From Vibrio bathopelagicus (GTDB lineage Bacteria > Pseudomonadota > Gammaproteobacteria > Enterobacterales > Vibrionaceae): DNA of 64,000 nucleotides. The notes under the pieces are model-generated. The model had not been told where the DNA came from. It worked only from the letters and a program-made list of their open reading frames with translations, and did not search any database. Location: the NCBI RefSeq assembly GCF_014879975.1, contig NZ_CP062500.1, positions 3,162,001-3,226,000 on the forward strand. Direction: 5' to 3'. The position numbers and the translations under genes were made by a program. How positions within the stretch are numbered: the stretch's first letter is position 1; each line of letters starts with the position of its first letter. Below are positions 47,030 to 55,208 of the stretch, one piece after another.

Positions 47030-47044
47030 TGATAATAATTCTCA
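47030..47044. promoter_or_regulatory. Fur box candidate upstream of the DUF2061 gene
   Basis: TGATAATAATTCTCA matches the 7-1-7 Fur consensus TGATAATnATTATCA at 14 of 15 positions. It lies 42 bp before the ATG at 47087, where Fur repression sites usually sit. A further inverted repeat TTTGATAG/CTATCAAA (46980-47002) lies 28 bp upstream. No -10 hexamer could be fixed with confidence. Confidence 0.7.
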
Positions 47045-47086
47045 ATAATGACTCTATCAAAACAACACAACGACTGAGTAATTATC

Positions 47087-47491
47087 ATGAAAAAGACACT
47101 AACCTTTGCTGCATTACATTTTACTATCGCATTTAGTGTCGCTTACGTACTAACAGGCGACATCTTAATTGGCAGCTTAATTGCCATGATTGAGCCCTCT
47201 GTGAATACTGTTGCTTTCTATTTTCATGAAAAGGCATGGGCTCAAGTTCCAGCGCTTAAAGCTCGTCAGTGGATGACTAAATTAAAAACAGCAAGCTTCG
47301 CTACTATCCACTTTAGTGTTGCCTTTACCGTTGTCTACTTATTGACTGGCGATGCCTTTGTTGGTGGTGTAATGGCAACGTTAGAACCCGCTTTGAATAC
47401 CGTGGCTTACTACTTCCATGAGAAGGTGTGGTTACGAAAAGCAGAAAGCCAAGCAGCACAACCACAGTTTTGTTTGCACCAACATGCTTAA
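47087..47491 (+). CDS. Tandem DUF2061 membrane protein
   Basis: A 134-residue protein made of two DUF2061 repeats: residues about 1-50 (LTFAALHFTIAFSVAYVLTG, IEPSVNTVAFYFHEKAW) and 64-118 (SFATIHFSVAFTVVYLLTG, LEPALNTVAYYFHEKVW). Each repeat has two hydrophobic helices joined by a short turn and ends in the conserved YFHEKxW. The C-terminus QPQFCLHQHA is His/Cys containing. Function is unknown to me. The upstream Fur-like site suggests expression under iron limitation, which is inference from sequence. Confidence 0.85.
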   Translation: MKKTLTFAALHFTIAFSVAYVLTGDILIGSLIAMIEPSVNTVAFYFHEKAWAQVPALKARQWMTKLKTASFATIHFSVAFTVVYLLTGDAFVGGVMATLEPALNTVAYYFHEKVWLRKAESQAAQPQFCLHQHA

Positions 47492-47507
47492 CCTAGAGAG
47501 TTTACGG

Positions 47508-47536
47508 TTGACATGGTTGCGATGCGCAATTAAATT
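47508..47536 (+). promoter_or_regulatory. Promoter of the MarR-GNAT gene
   Basis: TTGACA (47508-47513) and TAAATT (47531-47536) with a 17-bp spacer. The operator sites overlap the spacer and lie just past the -10. Confidence 0.7.
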
Positions 47537-47553
47537 ATAGTTGTACATCGCAA
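47517..47553. promoter_or_regulatory. Paired operator candidates, probable MarR autoregulation
   Basis: Site 1 TTGCGATGCGCAA (47517-47529) is a perfect 5-3-5 palindrome. Site 2 TTGTACATCGCAA (47541-47553) is a diverged version 24 bp away. Together they also form a perfect 12-bp inverted repeat (ATGGTTGCGATG at 47513-47524, CATCGCAACCAT at 47546-47557). The positions cover the promoter spacer and start region. Confidence 0.7.
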
Positions 47554-47570
47554 CCATATTAAGAGGCAAC

Positions 47571-48476
47571 ATGACTTCAGCACAACTTAGAGAATTATCA
47601 CGTCAGCTCGTTCGACAACTTGGAATGCTAGACAAAGATTGTGGTGATATTGCACTGCCTCCGATTCAAGCTCATACACTGATTGAACTAGAACAACAGC
47701 CATTAACCGTGAATCAATTAGCGGATAAGCTCAATATTGATAAGTCCAACGCCAGTAGAGCAGTCAACAATCTAGCGAAGAACTCGTTAATTCAAACCTC
47801 ACCACACCCCAACGATAAGCGCAGTATTGTCGCTTCAGTAACACATCAAGGGATAAACACTCTTGCCCAACTTCACAGTCAACAGAATCAATTTTATGAC
47901 TCGGTACTTGAGCGTTTAACGGAAGCAGAAACTCAACAAGTTTCGGGGGGAATTGAGCATTACCTTAAAGCACTGCAACAAAGCCACGCTTCAAGTGATG
48001 TGGTGGTTCGTCCTCTACAACAACAGGACAACACCGAAGTTGCCAATGTAATTCGCCAAGTCTCTTATGAAAACGGGCTAACTGAAGAGAAAGGCTATGG
48101 TGTGGCGGATCCCACCTTAGGAGACATGTTCAGTGTTTATAACAACGAAAGATCTCAGTATTGGGTGATTGAACTTGATGGAAAGGTTGTCGGTGGTGGT
48201 GGGTTTGCACCATTAGCAGGTATGCCAGAAGTCTGTGAACTGCAAAAAATGTACTTTTTACCAGAAACCAGAGGCAAAGGCTTAGCGAAGAAGTTGGTTA
48301 ATATGTCGATGGACAAAGCTAAGGAACTGGGTTATCAACATATGTATCTAGAAACAACCGAATGTCTTAATGCCGCCGTTAAACTTTACGAAAAATTGGG
48401 CTTTGAGCACCTTGATTCAGCCTGGGGAGAAACAGGCCATGACGCTTGTGAGGTTGTCATGGCCAAAACGCTATAA
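47571..48476 (+). CDS. MarR family regulator fused to a GNAT acetyltransferase
   Basis: A 301-residue two-domain protein. Residues about 1-140 are a MarR winged helix (PPIQAHTLIELEQQPLTVNQ, IDKSNASRAVNNLAKNSLIQ, NDKRSIVASVTHQG wing). Residues about 148-300 are a GNAT domain with the acetyl-CoA loop LPETRGKGLAKKLVNMSMD and YLETTECLNAAVKLYEKLGF. I chose ATG at 47571, after AAGAGG at 47561-47566; the longer frame has no site. The substrate is unknown. Fusions of this kind are widespread and often called bifunctional helix-turn-helix/GNAT proteins. Operators at its own promoter suggest autoregulation. Confidence 0.9.
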   Translation: MTSAQLRELSRQLVRQLGMLDKDCGDIALPPIQAHTLIELEQQPLTVNQLADKLNIDKSNASRAVNNLAKNSLIQTSPHPNDKRSIVASVTHQGINTLAQLHSQQNQFYDSVLERLTEAETQQVSGGIEHYLKALQQSHASSDVVVRPLQQQDNTEVANVIRQVSYENGLTEEKGYGVADPTLGDMFSVYNNERSQYWVIELDGKVVGGGGFAPLAGMPEVCELQKMYFLPETRGKGLAKKLVNMSMDKAKELGYQHMYLETTECLNAAVKLYEKLGFEHLDSAWGETGHDACEVVMAKTL

Positions 48477-48570
48477 TATGTTTTTGAAATAGGGTTAACG
48501 TCGGCAGTTCATTAGAGGACAAGCGAGTGAGCAAATTGATTCATTGTGTAACGGGCTAATTAAATAACCG

Positions 48571-49368
48571 CTAGTTACGTAAAAAGTTACTCGCGCAAGA
48601 GGCTGGATTCAAGGCGACAAAAGAGCTTTCTTTCTGTCCATCCAGTTCAACTTCTAATTGATATAAATGCTTAGGGTTGGGGTTCTCAAGATCAAAAAGG
48701 ATCGGAGCTTCAACCTGAAATACAACACCAGTATGCTCAGCTCGTACATCTATTGGCATGACTAGTGTCATACCGTTGAATTTGATTGATGCAGAGACTA
48801 GTCCTGCTTTTAGTGTCTGATAAATAACATCCACTTTAAACTCGCAGCCACCACCGTGGTGCCAGATTTGCTCGGTGACGACTTGCTCAAGCTTCACATT
48901 ACGAACAAACTGCAAATACGGTGTGTGCCAAATCCCAATACGTGAATCTGATTTAGCAACGGCTGCTGAAGATACAGAGTCATCCATATCCTCTTCAAGC
49001 AACAGGCTCTCCTCTTCTTCAAGGAAAAGGATCTCAAAACGATTTCGACCAAGCTGCATATAAGGGCGGATGTCTTTGCGATATTCAGCTTCGCTGCCAT
49101 CACAGTCAAATACGGCAACGCCATTGAGTCGTACTTCTGCAAAGTAGTCAACGCCTGCGACGACTAGCTCAACAAATGGGCACGCCAACATGGCATCATC
49201 CACTTCGATGTCATGCATCAGGTGCCACTCTTGCTCTGCAATTTCTTCTTCACTCAAGCTATTAGGGAGCTTTGAGCTTAATGGAGCAGGAAAGGTAATG
49301 TCATCTTGTGGGATTGAGAGATCCGTCAGTGGCGAGATTTGCCAAAGACCATCGAGAGGTAGCCGCAT
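48571..49368 (-). CDS. Orphan glycoside hydrolase family 2-type sugar-binding domain protein
   Basis: A 265-residue protein resembling only the N-terminal part of GH2 enzymes such as beta-mannosidase: the jelly-roll start MRLPLDGLWQISPL, the VDYFAEVRLNGVAVFD strand pair, RPYMQLGRNRFEILF and the GIWHTPYLQF motif, followed by an immunoglobulin-like part (about 165-265). No catalytic TIM barrel or catalytic acids are present, so it should not be a glycosidase by itself. No signal peptide is visible. It is monocistronic between the MarR-GNAT gene and rraB. A binding or scaffold role is possible but unproven. Confidence 0.72.
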   Translation of the reverse strand: MRLPLDGLWQISPLTDLSIPQDDITFPAPLSSKLPNSLSEEEIAEQEWHLMHDIEVDDAMLACPFVELVVAGVDYFAEVRLNGVAVFDCDGSEAEYRKDIRPYMQLGRNRFEILFLEEEESLLLEEDMDDSVSSAAVAKSDSRIGIWHTPYLQFVRNVKLEQVVTEQIWHHGGGCEFKVDVIYQTLKAGLVSASIKFNGMTLVMPIDVRAEHTGVVFQVEAPILFDLENPNPKHLYQLEVELDGQKESSFVALNPASCASNFLRN

Positions 49369-49450
49369 GTCATTCCTTGAGCTAGATCAATTTTGACCGC
49401 ATTATAATGAATGAATGCATATAAAGACATTTATTTTTCTGAGGACAAAA

Positions 49451-49478
49451 AAATGCCAGCTCAAGGCTGGCATTCTTT
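49451..49478 (-). terminator. Terminator of rraB
   Basis: AATGCCAGC/GCTGGCATT stem with loop TCAAG; on the minus strand it runs into seven T residues. Confidence 0.88.
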
Positions 49479-49492
49479 AAAACTGGGAGAGA

Positions 49493-49909
49493 TTACTCTT
49501 CGTCTTCATCATCTTCGTCAGGGTAGATAGCATCTTCACCTTCGTAGTAAGTACCCCAACCGTCGTAGATAATGTCAAACTTCTCTGCAAGATTTACAAG
49601 CTTTTCAACTTGCTCATCAATCGCTTCTGCGTTCAGAGTACACTGCATCGTTGCATCACAACAAAGTAGCTTATTGCCATCTTCGTCCTCTGTCTCTTCA
49701 GCTTCAAGCACTTCAAAGCCCATTTTGAATGCTTCAACAACGGCTTTCTCAAGTACTGCGAAATCTTCAGCGAATAGGTGATGCTCGATATCGTATAGAG
49801 CTTCAGGATCGCTACCATCTTCGATTAGTGCTTCAATGATGTCGCGAGTCTCTCCTTTTTGAAATTCAATTAATTCCGCTACTGATAGATATTCATCTTC
49901 GTGAGACAT
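49493..49909 (-). CDS. rraB: Ribonuclease E inhibitor RraB
   Basis: A 138-residue acidic protein that binds RNase E and alters degradosome composition in E. coli. It has the family N-terminus [20 protein letters not shown], the [13 protein letters not shown] block, [20 protein letters not shown] and a long Asp/Glu tail ([20 protein letters not shown]). Its own terminator follows. An ATCAAATTTGAT palindrome lies 32 bp before its start (49941-49952) and might be regulatory. Confidence 0.93.
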   Translation of the reverse strand: MSHEDEYLSVAELIEFQKGETRDIIEALIEDGSDPEALYDIEHHLFAEDFAVLEKAVVEAFKMGFEVLEAEETEDEDGNKLLCCDATMQCTLNAEAIDEQVEKLVNLAEKFDIIYDGWGTYYEGEDAIYPDEDDEDEE

Positions 49910-50051
49910 GTGTCTGCTCCAGAGTGTTGACTATGAAAAGATCAAATTTGATTGCCACGAAATATGGCACGGATCGCCTAGAAAAGCCACCTAGATCAGG
50001 CGTAGAAGAGTAAGTTTATCGCTAGATAACAGAAGGGATATCAATTAAAAA

Positions 50052-50156
50052 GTGAAATCAAAATCACAGAAACAAATTTTCAACATATTATTAACCATCG
50101 TGTGTTTTAGCATTTCATTTTTATTGTTACTTTTAGCCTTACTCCCTCAAAATTGA
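50052..50156 (+). CDS. Possible 34-residue single-TM small protein
   Basis: A GTG-started frame reads a basic N-terminus (VKSKSQKQIFN), a run of about 21 hydrophobic residues (ILLTIVCFSISF then LLLLLALL) and a short PQN end. The topology is that of many small bacterial membrane proteins. The ribosome site is poor (AAGGGA about 13 nt before GTG), and chance AT-rich sequence can give such a frame. No family is recognised. It lies in the 577-bp gap between rraB and arcA. Confidence 0.3.
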   Translation: MKSKSQKQIFNILLTIVCFSISFLLLLLALLPQN

Positions 50157-50486
50157 GTGGATAGTCATATCAGATGCATACGGTCGATCACTTCATTGAT
50201 GCATAAAACCTCACTTAAAAGTAAATAACTGCATAAATTTTGAATGGAAAATCATGTTCACCAAGCAAAATGGATTATCGAATCACTGAAATTTGAGCAT
50301 AGATCCGCAAAAAGTTTGTTCCAGAACCTAACCTTTCGATTGGATTTTAATATTAACAATTCAACATAACTCAGCATTTAAAACCAAAAATATCAAAATA
50401 ACATAACCTTTACACAAGTTTCAAAACTTGCATATTACGAACAAGCTTGTCATAAATAGACGCTGGATTAATAGTAAGGATGCAAA

Positions 50487-51707
50487 ATGAGTAAGCTGTA
50501 CGTTGGCTCCGAAGTCGGTCAATTAAGACGAGTTCTCCTAAATAGGCCTGAAAGGGCACTCACCCACCTCACCCCTTCTAACTGTCATGAGCTACTCTTT
50601 GATGATGTACTTGCAGTAGAAGCGGCTGGTGAAGAACACGATGCCTTTGCGACGACACTTCGTAACCAAGACGTTGAAGTGTTATTACTGCATGACCTAC
50701 TGGTTGAGACACTCGCTGTAGCTCAAGCTCGTGAGTGGCTGCTTAATACTCAAATCTCTGATTTCCGTTACGGCCCTACATTCGCACGTGATTTAAGAGA
50801 GTACCTTGCTCAAATGGACAATGAGCACTTAGCCACGATCCTACTTGGTGGTTTAGCCTACTCTGAACTTCCTATTAAATCTTCTTCAATGCTACCGAAG
50901 ATGCACCGCCCGCTTGATTTCGTTATTGAGCCGCTACCTAACCATCTATTTACCCGCGATACTTCTTGTTGGGTTTATGGAGGCGTCTCTCTTAACCCTA
51001 TGATGATGCCCGCTCGCCAACGAGAAACGAATCACTTGCGAGCAATATACCGTTGGCACCCTGTATTCGCCGGCCAAGACTTCATTAAGTATTTCGGTGA
51101 TGAAGATCTTCATTACGACAATGCGAATATTGAAGGTGGAGATGTACTGGTTATCGGTAAAGGCGCTGTTCTTATCGGTATTTCAGAGCGTACTAAACCA
51201 CAAGGTGTTGAAAACCTAGCGGCTAGTTTATTCAAATCCGGTCAAGCTAAAGAAGTGATTGCGATTGATTTACCGAAGCATCGCTCTTGTATGCACCTTG
51301 ATACGGTCATGACGCACATGGATATCGACACATTCTCAGTCTATCCAGAGATCGTTCGCAAAGACCTAGATACTTGGCGCTTAACGCCGAAAGAAAATGG
51401 CGAAATGCGAGTAGAGAAAGCTGAAAACTACCTAACAGCGATTGAAGGCGCGCTGGATCTCGATCAACTGAAGATCATCACAACTGGTGGTGATAACTAC
51501 GAAGCTGAACGTGAGCAGTGGAATGACGCTAACAATGTACTGACGGTTAAACCGGGTACGGTTATCGGTTATGAGCGTAATGTCTACACCAATGAGAAAT
51601 ACGACAAAGCCGGTATCGAAGTTCTGACGATTCCGGGCAATGAGCTAGGTCGTGGTCGTGGTGGCGCTCGCTGTATGAGCTGTCCTATCGAAAGAGACGG
51701 TATCTAA
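50487..51707 (+). CDS. arcA: Arginine deiminase
   Basis: A 406-residue guanidine-modifying enzyme that converts arginine to citrulline and ammonia. Motifs: N-terminal [29 protein letters not shown], the catalytic Asp/His region [15 protein letters not shown] and [13 protein letters not shown], and catalytic Cys399 in [13 protein letters not shown]. Full length. It has its own terminator, and argF follows on the same strand. In E. coli-like gene naming arcA also means a response regulator; this is the deiminase. Confidence 0.95.
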   Translation: MSKLYVGSEVGQLRRVLLNRPERALTHLTPSNCHELLFDDVLAVEAAGEEHDAFATTLRNQDVEVLLLHDLLVETLAVAQAREWLLNTQISDFRYGPTFARDLREYLAQMDNEHLATILLGGLAYSELPIKSSSMLPKMHRPLDFVIEPLPNHLFTRDTSCWVYGGVSLNPMMMPARQRETNHLRAIYRWHPVFAGQDFIKYFGDEDLHYDNANIEGGDVLVIGKGAVLIGISERTKPQGVENLAASLFKSGQAKEVIAIDLPKHRSCMHLDTVMTHMDIDTFSVYPEIVRKDLDTWRLTPKENGEMRVEKAENYLTAIEGALDLDQLKIITTGGDNYEAEREQWNDANNVLTVKPGTVIGYERNVYTNEKYDKAGIEVLTIPGNELGRGRGGARCMSCPIERDGI

Positions 51708-51745
51708 GCTACAAAACTCAATAAAACGAACACACTAACTTACCT

Positions 51746-51775
51746 AGGCCAGTACCATTGTACTGGCCTTTTTTA
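51746..51775 (+). terminator. Terminator between arcA and argF
   Basis: A 10-bp stem AGGCCAGTAC/GTACTGGCCT with a 4-nt loop and a T-run. Confidence 0.88.
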
Positions 51776-51863
51776 TTATTTTAATAAAATAAATATTCAC
51801 AAATATAGCATTATTATGTTTAACTAAGTTCTTCATTGATTCTATATACCCAAGGAGCGAGAG

Positions 51864-52868
51864 ATGGCCTTTAATCTTCGCAATCGTAACTTTCTAAAAC
51901 TTCTCGACTTTACTCCTAAAGAGATTCAGTTTTTGCTCGACCTGTCTGCCGATCTAAAAAAAGCAAAGTATGCAGGTACCGAGCAGAAAAAGCTTAATGG
52001 TAAAAATATCGCTTTGATCTTTGAAAAAGCATCAACTCGAACACGTTGTGCTTTTGAGGTAGCCGCCTTTGATCAAGGTGCTCAAGTCTCTTACTTAGGT
52101 CCTTCTGGCTCTCAGATTGGTCAGAAAGAATCAATGAAAGATACAGCGCGTGTATTAGGTCGTATGTACGATGGTATTGAATATCGTGGTTTTGGCCAGA
52201 GTATTGTCGAAGATCTTGGCGCTTATGCGGGTGTACCGGTTTGGAATGGTCTAACCGATGAATTCCACCCTACTCAGATCTTGGCTGATTTCCTCACTAT
52301 GCTTGAGCATGGTCGAGGAAAGCATCTGCATCAAATCAGTTTTGCTTACCTAGGTGATGCACGTAACAACATGGGTAATTCTCTGTTAGTGGGTGCGGCG
52401 AAAATGGGTATGGATATTCGCCTTGTCGCGCCTAAAGCGTTCTGGCCAGAAGAACAGCTTGTCGAAGAATGCCAAACTATAGCCCAAACTACAGGTGCAA
52501 AAATCACGCTAACAGAAGACGTTACCGAAGGTGTGAAAGGCTGTGATTTCCTTTACACCGATGTTTGGGTTTCCATGGGTGAAGCACCAGAAGCTTGGGA
52601 CGAACGTGTGGCGGTAATGACGCCTTACCAAGTGAATATGGATGTCATAAAGCTCACAGGCAACCCTCAAGTGAAGTTCATGCATTGCCTGCCTGCTTTC
52701 CACAATAATGAAACCGTGATCGGCCAGCAAGTCGCAGACAAATATGGAATGAACGGTTTAGAAGTAACAGACGAAGTATTTGAGTCTGACTACTCGATTG
52801 TGTTTGATGAAGCAGAGAATCGCATGCACACCATCAAAGCGGTAATGGTCGCGACACTTGGCCAATAG
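51864..52868 (+). CDS. argF: Ornithine carbamoyltransferase
   Basis: A 334-residue carbamoyltransferase. The carbamoyl-phosphate site [13 protein letters not shown], the HPTQ motif in [15 protein letters not shown] and the ornithine-binding [11 protein letters not shown] are intact. Placed next to arginine deiminase, it could run catabolically (citrulline to ornithine and carbamoyl phosphate) as well as in arginine synthesis; sequence alone cannot decide. No carbamate kinase gene follows in the window, so a full arc operon is not present. AGGAGCGAGAG precedes the ATG. Confidence 0.94.
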   Translation: MAFNLRNRNFLKLLDFTPKEIQFLLDLSADLKKAKYAGTEQKKLNGKNIALIFEKASTRTRCAFEVAAFDQGAQVSYLGPSGSQIGQKESMKDTARVLGRMYDGIEYRGFGQSIVEDLGAYAGVPVWNGLTDEFHPTQILADFLTMLEHGRGKHLHQISFAYLGDARNNMGNSLLVGAAKMGMDIRLVAPKAFWPEEQLVEECQTIAQTTGAKITLTEDVTEGVKGCDFLYTDVWVSMGEAPEAWDERVAVMTPYQVNMDVIKLTGNPQVKFMHCLPAFHNNETVIGQQVADKYGMNGLEVTDEVFESDYSIVFDEAENRMHTIKAVMVATLGQ

Positions 52869-52905
52869 AGAATAATGAAAGTAAACAAAAGCTTGATGTA
52901 ATCGC

Positions 52906-52933
52906 TTGCGCTCACAAATTGAAAGCGTATAAT
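52906..52933 (+). promoter_or_regulatory. Promoter of the pyrLBI operon
   Basis: TTGCGC (52906-52911) and TATAAT (52928-52933) with a 16-bp spacer, about 30 bp before the leader peptide ATG. Confidence 0.75.
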
Positions 52934-52962
52934 TCTCGGCAATTTGTCTGAGAGTAGTGAAA

Positions 52963-53097
52963 ATGACGCCAACCAATGTTGTGATAAAACATAATGATAT
53001 TGTGAAAACACATAATAAAATTGTGAAAACACCAAATATTGCTCGCAAGCTAGCATGCTTGCCAGGCCGTCTATTCTGCTTTTCAGCACTTTTTTAA
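52963..53097 (+). CDS. pyrL: Pyrimidine operon leader peptide
   Basis: A 44-residue frame from ATG at 52963 to TAA at 53095-53097. The stop overlaps the 5' foot of the attenuator hairpin, as in E. coli pyrL, where translation close behind RNA polymerase prevents termination when UTP is low. The sequence itself is unlike E. coli PyrL. Residues 6-26 come from three 21-bp tandem units ([21 protein letters not shown]). A hairpin GCAAGC/GCTTGC at 53045-53062 fits the pause site, and U-rich transcript (CUUUUCAGCACUUUUUU) lies before the terminator. Confidence 0.8.
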   Translation: MTPTNVVIKHNDIVKTHNKIVKTPNIARKLACLPGRLFCFSALF

Positions 53098-53123
53098 AGC
53101 CTCCCATTATGGGGGGCTTTTTT
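53096..53123 (+). terminator. UTP-sensitive attenuator of pyrBI
   Basis: AAAGCCTCCC/GGGGGGCTTT stem with loop ATTAT, then six T residues, 32 bp before the pyrB ATG. Position and overlap with the leader stop codon support attenuation control. Confidence 0.85.
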
Positions 53124-53155
53124 ATGGCCAATACATTATTGTGGGGAAGAAGATC

Positions 53156-54085
53156 ATGGCGAATTCGCTCTATCAAAAGCACATCATCTCAATTCCAGAG
53201 CTTTCTCGTGAAGAGCTAGAATTAATTGTTCAAACGGCAGGTCAACTCAAAGCGGAACCAAACCCAGAACTCATCAAGAACAAAGTTGTTGCAAGCTGCT
53301 TCTTCGAACCTTCAACGCGAACTCGTCTCTCTTTTGAAACGGCAATTCAACGCATCGGTGGTGACGTGATTGGTTTCGACAGCGGTGGTAACACGTCACT
53401 GGCGAAGAAAGGCGAAACGCTAGCAGACTCAGTACAGGTTATCTCTTCATACGTTGATGCTTACGTAATGCGCCACCCTCAAGAAGGCGCAGCGCGTCTG
53501 GCTTCTGAGTTCTCTAACGGTGTACCTGTGATTAACGCGGGCGACGGCGCAAACCAACACCCAACACAAACACTATTAGACCTGTTCTCTATTGCCGAAA
53601 CTCAAGGTCGCTTAGATAACCTTAACGTTGCATTCGTTGGTGACCTTAAGTACGGCCGCACGGTTCACTCGCTGACTCAAGCACTAGCGAAGTTCGACAA
53701 CATCTGTTTCTATTTCGTTGCTCCAGAAGCACTGGCGATGCCTGACTACATTTGTGAAGAGCTTGATGAAGCGGGAATCAAGTACCAACTACTGACAGAC
53801 ATGGAAGATGTGATTCCTGAGCTGGATGTTCTGTACATGACTCGAGTTCAGAAAGAACGTTTTGATGAATCGGAATACGCGCACATCAAATCAGCGTACA
53901 TCCTGACGGCTCCTATGCTGGAAAATGCACGTGATAACCTAAAGGTTCTACACCCTCTGCCTCGCGTTGACGAAATTACGATTGACGTCGATAAAACACC
54001 TTACGCTTACTACTTCCAACAAGCAGAGAACGGTGTTTACGCGCGTGAAGCATTGCTAGCCCTTGTTCTTAACGAAACGCTGTAG
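53156..54085 (+). CDS. pyrB: Aspartate carbamoyltransferase, catalytic subunit
   Basis: A 309-residue enzyme for the first committed step of pyrimidine synthesis. Carbamoyl-phosphate site [26 protein letters not shown] loop, [12 protein letters not shown] and the aspartate-binding [14 protein letters not shown] are all present. An in-frame GTG lies five codons higher, but [13 protein letters not shown] is the family start. pyrI follows after 12 bp, giving the class B holoenzyme. Confidence 0.96.
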   Translation: MANSLYQKHIISIPELSREELELIVQTAGQLKAEPNPELIKNKVVASCFFEPSTRTRLSFETAIQRIGGDVIGFDSGGNTSLAKKGETLADSVQVISSYVDAYVMRHPQEGAARLASEFSNGVPVINAGDGANQHPTQTLLDLFSIAETQGRLDNLNVAFVGDLKYGRTVHSLTQALAKFDNICFYFVAPEALAMPDYICEELDEAGIKYQLLTDMEDVIPELDVLYMTRVQKERFDESEYAHIKSAYILTAPMLENARDNLKVLHPLPRVDEITIDVDKTPYAYYFQQAENGVYAREALLALVLNETL

Positions 54086-54097
54086 AGGAGACATATC

Positions 54098-54559
54098 ATG
54101 TCTAAAGAGACTCAATTAAAAGTTGAAGCCATCAAAAACGGAACGGTAATCGACCACATCCCAGCCAACATCGGGATCAAGGTACTCAAGTTGTTCGACA
54201 TGCATAACTCTAATCAGCGAGTGACGATTGGCCTAAACCTACCGTCTTCTGCACTAGGTGGAAAAGACCTACTCAAGATTGAGAATGTGTTTATCACCGA
54301 AGAACAAGCGAGCAAGCTGGCTCTTTATGCACCTCACGCGACCGTTAACCAAATTGAAGATTACGAAGTGGTTAAGAAGCTAGCATTAGAGCTTCCTGAG
54401 CAAATCAACGATGTGTTTGAGTGTCCAAACACCAACTGCATTACTCACAACGAGCCCGTTGAAAGCAGCTTTAAAATCTTTGAAAAGAAAGAAGATATTC
54501 GATTGAAGTGTAAGTACTGCGAAAAAGTCTTCTCTCGTGAGATCGTGACAGAAAGATAA
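54098..54559 (+). CDS. pyrI: Aspartate carbamoyltransferase, regulatory subunit
   Basis: A 153-residue allosteric subunit that binds CTP/ATP. The N-terminal nucleotide domain has [20 protein letters not shown] and [20 protein letters not shown]; the C-terminal zinc site is C109, C114, C138 and C141. GAGGAG lies about 8 nt before ATG. Cotranscribed with pyrB. Confidence 0.96.
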   Translation: MSKETQLKVEAIKNGTVIDHIPANIGIKVLKLFDMHNSNQRVTIGLNLPSSALGGKDLLKIENVFITEEQASKLALYAPHATVNQIEDYEVVKKLALELPEQINDVFECPNTNCITHNEPVESSFKIFEKKEDIRLKCKYCEKVFSREIVTER

Positions 54560-54597
54560 CGTCATACGGCAACGCCGATCGAACGCAAAAACTATTC

Positions 54598-54624
54598 AAT
54601 ACCTCGCCCGTGCGGGGTATTTTG
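54598..54624 (+). terminator. Terminator of pyrBI
   Basis: A 10-bp stem AATACCTCGC/GCGGGGTATT (one G-T pair) with loop CCGT and a TTTT tail. Confidence 0.8.
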
Positions 54625-54694
54625 CTCTTTACCTATCCTAAGTTTGAAGGCACACTGAAAATCGCTTTTTATCTAATAACTGACGGAATAACCA

Positions 54695-55084
54695 ATGACT
54701 AAAGTACTTCACACAGAATCTGCTCCAGCTGCAATCGGCCCATATGTACAAGGCGTTGACCTTGGCAACATGGTTCTGACTTCTGGTCAAATCCCAGTAA
54801 ATCCAGCAACTGGTGAAGTATCTGCTGATATCGCAGAACAAGCTCGCCAATCTCTAGACAACGTTCAAGCGGTTGTTGAAGCTTCTGGCCTGACTGTAAA
54901 AGACATCGTAAAACTAACGGTATTCGTTAAAGACCTAAACGACTTCGGCACAGTAAACGAAGTTTACGGTAAATTCTTTGATGAGCACGGCGTTGCAAAC
55001 TACCCTGCACGTTCATGTGTTGAAGTAGCACGTCTGCCAAAAGATGTAGGTATCGAGATCGAAGCTATTGCGGTTCGTAAATAG
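54695..55084 (+). CDS. ridA: RidA family reactive enamine/imine deaminase
   Basis: A 129-residue YjgF/YER057c/UK114 protein that hydrolyses enamine/imine intermediates from PLP enzymes such as threonine dehydratase. Signatures: GPYVQGVDLGNMVLTSGQIP, the Arg in NYPARSCVEVARLPKDVGIE (substrate carboxylate binding) and EIEAIAVRK. It follows pyrI, as in E. coli (pyrBI-yjgF), but has its own upstream terminator gap and downstream terminator. Confidence 0.95.
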   Translation: MTKVLHTESAPAAIGPYVQGVDLGNMVLTSGQIPVNPATGEVSADIAEQARQSLDNVQAVVEASGLTVKDIVKLTVFVKDLNDFGTVNEVYGKFFDEHGVANYPARSCVEVARLPKDVGIEIEAIAVRK

Positions 55085-55152
55085 GTTTTAATCTCTAGAT
55101 TAAACGTCTTCTAATAAACGACTTAGCGTAATGCTGAGTGTTTATCAGATAC

Positions 55153-55183
55153 AAAAAAGGTTGCCTAATTGGCAACCTTTTTT
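55153..55183. terminator. Bidirectional terminator between ridA and plsC
   Basis: AAAAAAGGTTGCC/GGCAACCTTTTTT, a perfect 13-bp inverted repeat with loop TAATT between converging genes. Confidence 0.9.
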
Positions 55184-55208
55184 ATTGTCTGTTGTTTTGC
55201 TTAGATGA

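Noticed and set aside
50220..50250. ArgR or FNR site upstream of arcA (TGCATAAATTTTGAAT and TTGAGCATAGATC)
   Set aside because: Both deviate at several key positions from the symmetric consensus; the resemblance is no better than expected in AT-rich DNA.
52758..53182. Minus-strand frames of 96 and 130 codons over the argF-pyrB gap
   Set aside because: They cover the promoter, leader peptide and attenuator of pyrBI and the end of argF; no start signal or protein-like composition.
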